Positions 58,439-64,000 of a stretch of 64,000 bases of DNA are shown here, in pieces; the first letter of the stretch is position 1, and every line of letters begins with the position of its first letter. The translations under genes were made by a program, and so were the position numbers. The stretch is from positions 6,516,668 through 6,580,667 of the forward strand of contig CM067075.1 in NCBI GenBank assembly GCA_033980235.1, read 5' to 3'. This stretch comes from Diadema setosum. Taxonomy: Eukaryota > Echinodermata > Echinoidea > Diadematoida > Diadematidae. The notes beneath the pieces were generated by a model that saw nothing but the letters and a program-made list of their open reading frames with translations, was not told the origin of the DNA and ran no database searches.

Positions 58439-61400
58439 CTGTATGCACAGAGTGGGGTGGGGGTGGGGTGGGGTAGGGGAGGGAAGAACAGAGGAGGAGA
58501 GATATTGCTGTTAAGTCTCACAGGACCGAGGTCTTAACATGCCATTCACATCATACATTACACATATCATAGACGGGACTGAAGGAGCTAATTGAAGGGA
58601 GAAATAATTGAGGGATATGTGATATATACAGAAGGGGGCAGTGGATATTCAGTATACTGCACACTTGGTTCGGCACAATTCTCGTCTGCCGGCTGGCCGT
58701 TTGCATGTCCATGTCCTAGCATCACAAAGAAATCACAATGGTTTTATAAATTACAATGAAATACAATGTACACATAAAAGACAGAATCAGCATGTCTTTT
58801 ATCAAGAACAGAATAATAAGACATGTGAATACATTCAAATTGCATGGTCTCAATAACAAATGCAATAGATGAGAAATGAGAATGATAATGGTGACAGTAA
58901 TATGATACATGAAAAAACTAAAACTAAAACTGAAACAACTAGAAATGTCGCTACAGCGACTGGTTATACCCCCGCCAAACAACATTTGATAAGCTTTGGT
59001 CAAAAGAACATTTCATAAGCTTTGGTCAAAAAACTGAGGAAGTAGTTAAATCCGCAAGATCTTTCCTTGATCCTCTGCCATTAATATGCCGTTACCATGG
59101 CAACATACTTTCGGGTACTGTCGAAAAATGCGTCTTGCACATCTACAACCAAAGGCACACATCTGTACCAAGTTTCATGGAAATTGGGCAAAAACTGAGG
59201 AAGTAGTTTGAAACACAAAATTTTCCATCATTTTGGCTCATAATATGTGAGCTGTTACCATGGCAACATACTTTTTGTCACTGTCAAGAAATGTGTCATG
59301 CTGACCTATATCCTAAGACAAACATTCAATATGAATTCCATGAGAATTAGAAGAACACTGATGAAGCAGTTTTGCCATGAAGCATTTTGCCCTATATTTT
59401 ACCAATAACATGCCGTTACCATGGCAACGCACTTTTTGCCACTGCGGAAATATGTGTCTTGCACATTAACATATTCAGATGAACATCTGTACCTAATTTC
59501 ATAAAAATTGATCAAAAACTGTGGGAGGAGTTCGCGACGCAAGATTTGTACCCATTTTTGCCCATAATATGCCGTTACCATGGCAACATACTTTTGGGTA
59601 CTGTCAAAAAATACGTCTTGCGCATCTGCAACCCAAGGCACACATCTGTGCCAAGTTTTATGGGAATCGGTTGAAAACTGAGGAAGTAGTTCGCGACGCA
59701 AGATTTGCAACGGACCGACTGCCCGACCGACCGCCCGACCGCCCGCCCGACCGCCCGACCGACCGCCCGCCCGACCGCCCGCCCGACCGCCCGCCCGACC
59801 GTCCGCTGATTCCTATATACCCCCTTCAAACTTCGTTTGGCGGGGGTATAATGAAACAGATGATACCACCACCACTACTTCTAATTATATCTAAAAAAAA
59901 ACCAACAACAACCTGCACTTATACCAGCAGAACTGTGATGGACATACGGATACAAATGCATATGAATGGGGGGGGGGGGGGGAGAAGTACTGCTTAGAAA
60001 AAAAATCAATTCAATATTCAGAAAAAAATATTAAACCACAGGATGCGATGTCTTAACTCACTGATTATCAGACAGTTTGTGAAGATTAAAACTTTCTCTT
60101 TCACTGTACAACAGTACATTGTATATATGCGTACACACACAAGCTACATTGTACTCATGCTCAAATGGAGAGTAACAAGAGAGAATTAATCAGAAACATG
60201 ATATTCATATCAAATTCTTGAAGGCGAGGGAAAAGTATCAGTCTCTTGATGGATAGGAAAGAGAAAAAGGGAGAGAGAGAGAGAAAAGGAAAAACTCGTT
60301 TGACGAAAGAGTGATGGAGTGCATTCAATTTAAGAATGGACGACTGCCAACTCATTCCGCTTGTCAAGCCCAAAGCTGATCTGCCCTATCAGCGAGAAAA
60401 AAAAAAAAAGAAGGAAAAAACAAAACTCTCAGAGGAGGTAAAGAAAGTGAGTGCAAAACATGTGCCTTCCCATGTTCGCGGAGAATCCAAATCAACGTCG
60501 TGGCAGGCTCGGGCTGCGCAGCCTCGTCAAAACTGACGTGGCTACAATACATCTGGCCCAGACGTCACATATTGACGAAGACACGGGTCTGCAGGGCAGA
60601 TAAGTAGAATAGTTCATCACTGACAATAGAAAAAAAAAAACACGACGCTAAAGAAAGAGACACTTTGAGGCAGAAAGAGAGAGAGAGAAAGAGAGAGAAA
60701 GATGACTAGAGTGTATGTTTATGTGTATGTCAGTCTTTGTCATGAACAGCATGCGCACACACAGACACAGACAAATGAAACCTGTCCACTTTTAAGAGAA
60801 ATTTTGTTTCAAGAAAAGGAAAGCGCAAACTCCTTATTCTTTTTTATTGTTGAAGGCTATTCAATGACAGAAACACTAAGCAACTGTACTATAAAACTGT
60901 GACAATGGTCACTATTAACAAATAACTATGACAAATCGTATCTCCGCATTAATAGAGTATGACTGAGTGAGTCCGAGTGTGTTTGTGTGAGAGAGCTCAA
61001 GCTCAAGCTCAATAAGCTCAATGGCAATAGTGCACGTTTCTTAAACACTTACTGACATAAGTGGGGCTCCTGCCTACAATAAAAAATTTACATAATAAGA
61101 TAAGAAATCTGTCAAAGTGTTCATGGAAGACATTTCCCACCTGCGAAGCAGAGGTGGGTGTGTTTATGACATCCAAGAAAATTGCAGGAGTAGGCATACA
61201 GGGATATTTATGGAAAAGATACAGGCATAAATGGCACACAAAAGTCATCTTATAAATCGCAGGCAATACTTCAAATGCGAACTAAATCATGAAGTCAGGT
61301 TTAGGAATATAACATGTCTCAAGCAGCATCTGCTTTTCGTGTGATGTGTACTGTGCAGTTTAAAATTCTACTCATACATGACACAGACCTACATGTATAC

Positions 61401-63987
61401 TGAATGACCCCAGCACAGATCTGTACAGTATCTGTCTAGTCCAATAGTAGGAGTAACAACCGTAATTACTACTGTATCAGGTGTTTCATGCTCGATATCC
61501 TTGCAGAAATCTCAGCATCTTGTCACTTTGGCAAGTCAATTTTCCATGAGACTCTCAGATTCCCAAACCGAGGTCTTCTGAGCAGAGGGTTATCAAAGGT
61601 TAGGGGGGGGGGGGGAGAACAGGTAGAGCTTGAATACAAAATATACCAATCAAACCAAAGGTATAGATGTCCAGGAGAAGAGGTTCATGAGGAATAACGC
61701 TGTAAACACAACTCTCAAAGTTGTCACTGTTGCATGTAGCTGAAGAGGCAAGCGAGGGCTCACTTTCGAATGGAGTGGACGCAGCAAACCATCGTTCCAC
61801 TCAACATGAAGAGCACTCGACTTTCCAACTCCCACGTTCACTCACACTTTGGATTTTGACCCAACATTGCGGTTTCCTTCACTTTCAACTTCTAAGCACG
61901 ATCCCCCCTAAACCACACAAAGCTAAGTCAATGGCCTTGACTGAGATGCTTATAGATATGAATGATATGGATTTCAATACTTGAGGGAGATTATAACAAG
62001 ATGATAAAGTCCCCTATCATTGTAATTTCAGGCATGCTTTAATGTTAGTGTTTAAAGAACCACGGCCCATCTCATAAAAGATGTTATGATAACAACTCTT
62101 GCTGGAATGGCAACTTCCTACAGAATATAGCAACAGCCAATCAGGAGGCTGGATTACCTTCATTACCATGACACCGTATCAACTTTACCTTCATTACCAT
62201 GTCACCGTATCAACTTTTTATGAAATAAAGGGGCCCAGGTGTGTATACATTTGCTTTCTTCTCTTTTGATTCACCATCGTTTTACAGCGGACAAATGTCA
62301 AACCAGGCATCTGTTTATGTGGGTGGTGCGTCAGTGTCGGAACACCCACTGCACCTATGGGAGAATGTTCAGTAAAATTGACCTTGCTTTTGACATCGAC
62401 GGCTGCAGACATCTCGATTCTGAAAGGGAGATCTTCGCATGAGAGAAAGAAAGAGAAAGAGAGAGAGAGATAGAGAGATAGACAGAGAGGGGGAGAGCTG
62501 AGAGTGATGAACACAATTGGTACTAAATTCAGACATCACCATTTCCCCAGCTGTTCTCAGCATTTGGAGCTAAGCTGCACAGCTACGGTCCAATCATGAA
62601 GAAATCCACAATAATGTTTCAAAATGAATTACCGTAAATGTACTCGGCTCCAATTTTCTTGCAATCAGTCATGATTCCCACCCATTCCACACATCAAAAA
62701 AGGAAAGGGGAAAAAAAAATCCTTCGTAATTTTTGACTGTCACGACCCAGGTATGGATTCTGATGGGAGGAAGGCACGGGAATTCATTACATCACCCCCA
62801 CGCATATGTACCCAGTTTGCTGTAACCATCATAGTTCCGTGGAAGAAGGTTGAGACCGATGTGCTTCCTGCGTCATTCCTCACCTCCCCAACTAAACAGA
62901 GACAAAAAAAAAAATTTACATGGAAGTATGCAGAAAATGCACTCCCGGCAAATCGCTTGGCCCACATGGTTTCATTTCTAACATCACAGGAATGCACTCC
63001 GGGAGGGTCAAAGGTTAAGTTCTGGATTTCTCTTTCCAACTAGGGAATGTGCACATTGTAAAATGCACATCAAGACTTCATCGGTTGAAAAGCAGAACGA
63101 CGCTAGTGGAAAAAAAAAGATGTTAATTGAGATCAAATACATGTATGCTGATCTGGTTCTACGAAATGCACAATTCTGTGAATTCTTCTCACTATATCCT
63201 CCCCCCTTTATTTCATTACCCCCTCACATCTCTTACTGACTTGTTCATAAATTATCCAACTGCATTTCCTCTACTGAAATGAAATTAATGAAAACCATCA
63301 TTTGTAATGTGCATTATGTGGCTACAACCAATATCAACACAGTAACAATATGGTAAACTTTAGAATTCCAGAAATGTTTCATTTTCACACATGATTTCAA
63401 ACAAGTGACATTCTGTTTCGTACATATGGTGACAACCAATATCAATGCTTGCTGAAAACATGGGGAAAACTTTGAAATTCCATAAAAAATTTCTTACTTT
63501 TAATGAATTAAGATCAAAATTAATTCGACATGAATGATTTACTCTACCTGCATCATTGCATCACATAGCATTTCACTTTCATGATGCACATTGTCCCTCA
63601 TAGAAACTGAAAGCTTACAAGGACATTAAAGATAATAAAAAGTTTTGGTACCTCAAAAGCTTCCCTGAATTTCCTTGTCTTGGTTTGTGTTTCAGGTTAA
63701 AGTACGTTGTCTGTGAGAATTACTCGCCCCAAAGTGCTCTCATGTCTTAGTAATCATGCAATAATGGTTTCGTACCAGAGCTGACGTTGTACAGCGTCGA
63801 TAAATATTGTACGAAACCACTGACTGCGACCAGCAGCGTGCAGCCCATTGTACGCATAGCTAACAGCGACCAGCAGCCCCATACGCATAGCGTAATGGGG
63901 CTTCGCATTGTAGCATTCAGGGTCATGACAGAATTAGTATCGCGGGTAAATGTCAACTTAAAATCCAAAAATTTCTTCGATTTGAAG
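58439..63987. other. GALNT upstream intron
   Basis: No coding exon was supported. It contains the 58965-59850 repeat element, G-runs (about 59967-59981 and 61603-61615), an AGAGAGA-rich patch (60255-60290 and 60670-60700) and a 33-bp tandem duplication CTTCATTACCATG(A/T)CACCGTATC (about 62157-62217). It also contains short repeated units near 63800-63900. Confidence 0.5.
58965..59850. repeat. TIR element with ~150-bp tandem repeats and a GACC/GCCC-rich tail
   Basis: It is bounded by TATACCCCCGCCAAAC (58965-58980) and the perfect inverse GTTTGGCGGGGGTATA (59835-59850). Inside, a diverged unit containing CCGTTACCATGGCAACATAC is repeated about four times (near 59091, 59252, 59412 and 59569). 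A GACCGCCCGCCC-type tail (about 59715-59805) precedes the right end. No ORF of transposase type. Confidence 0.85.
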
Positions 63988-64000
63988 ACTTACCAATTAA

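Noticed and set aside
61066..61149. Possible GALNT exon on the minus strand reading VGNVFHEHFD, after an AG
   Set aside because: It resembles HVGHVFR for only a few residues, the preceding CS motif is missing, and it does not splice in phase to the exon at 58438.
63988..64000. GTAAGT donor at the window edge, possibly the next GALNT exon upstream
   Set aside because: The phase could fit (one base left), but only seven exon bases are visible and they do not show the expected ISPG residues.
1..64000. CRISPR arrays, bacterial operons, rRNA genes
   Set aside because: The tandem repeats present are microsatellites, minisatellites or transposon subrepeats; there is no spacer-repeat pattern and the genes are spliced eukaryotic genes.

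Overview
The window is animal (metazoan) genomic DNA, most likely from a marine invertebrate deuterostome, with an echinoderm as best guess. Reasons: spliced genes with GT-AG introns of 0.7 to 7 kb, an AT-rich background dense in short inverted-repeat transposons, a Gmr1-like LTR retrotransposon, and a foldback element reminiscent of sea-urchin TU elements. No prokaryotic gene, CRISPR array or rRNA was seen.

Layout. (1) 3-1862, plus strand: last coding part of a single-pass membrane protein with a Ser/Thr-rich ectodomain and a long tail carrying repeated YxNV and YDYV motifs; its 5' part lies outside the window. (2) 9045-38409, minus strand: a TRPC-family cation channel gene, which I assembled from 11 exons whose splice phases all agree, from the ATG at 38409 through the ankyrin region, S1-S6, pore and TRP box (713 codons as far as the exons could be followed). 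One 81-bp exon has no ORF of useful length and was found only by homology to the ankyrin region. (3) 49867-58438, minus strand: the last four coding exons of a GALNT1/13-type polypeptide N-acetylgalactosaminyltransferase, covering the end of the catalytic domain and the ricin-type lectin domain; the rest lies beyond 64000.

The introns and intergenic DNA carry many mobile elements: a broken Tc1/mariner element (9398-11363), a 5'-truncated LINE inserted in an older MITE (18846-20647), and a young 5.9-kb LTR retrotransposon (22862-28797). The retrotransposon has one uninterrupted gag-protease-integrase frame but no reverse transcriptase, and it sits inside a palindromic MITE. There are at least five MITE families, two elements that combine tandem repeats with a conserved CCCCGCC terminus, a 1.4-kb foldback element, a tRNA-derived sequence, a long CAA/CAG tract and recurring poly(T)-poly(G) junctions.

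The strongest leads are the RT-less but otherwise intact Gmr1-like element, the two tandem-repeat elements of shared architecture, and the foldback element. The three host genes belong to known families or topologies and show no sign of acting together. All family calls come from reading motifs by eye; no database search was run.
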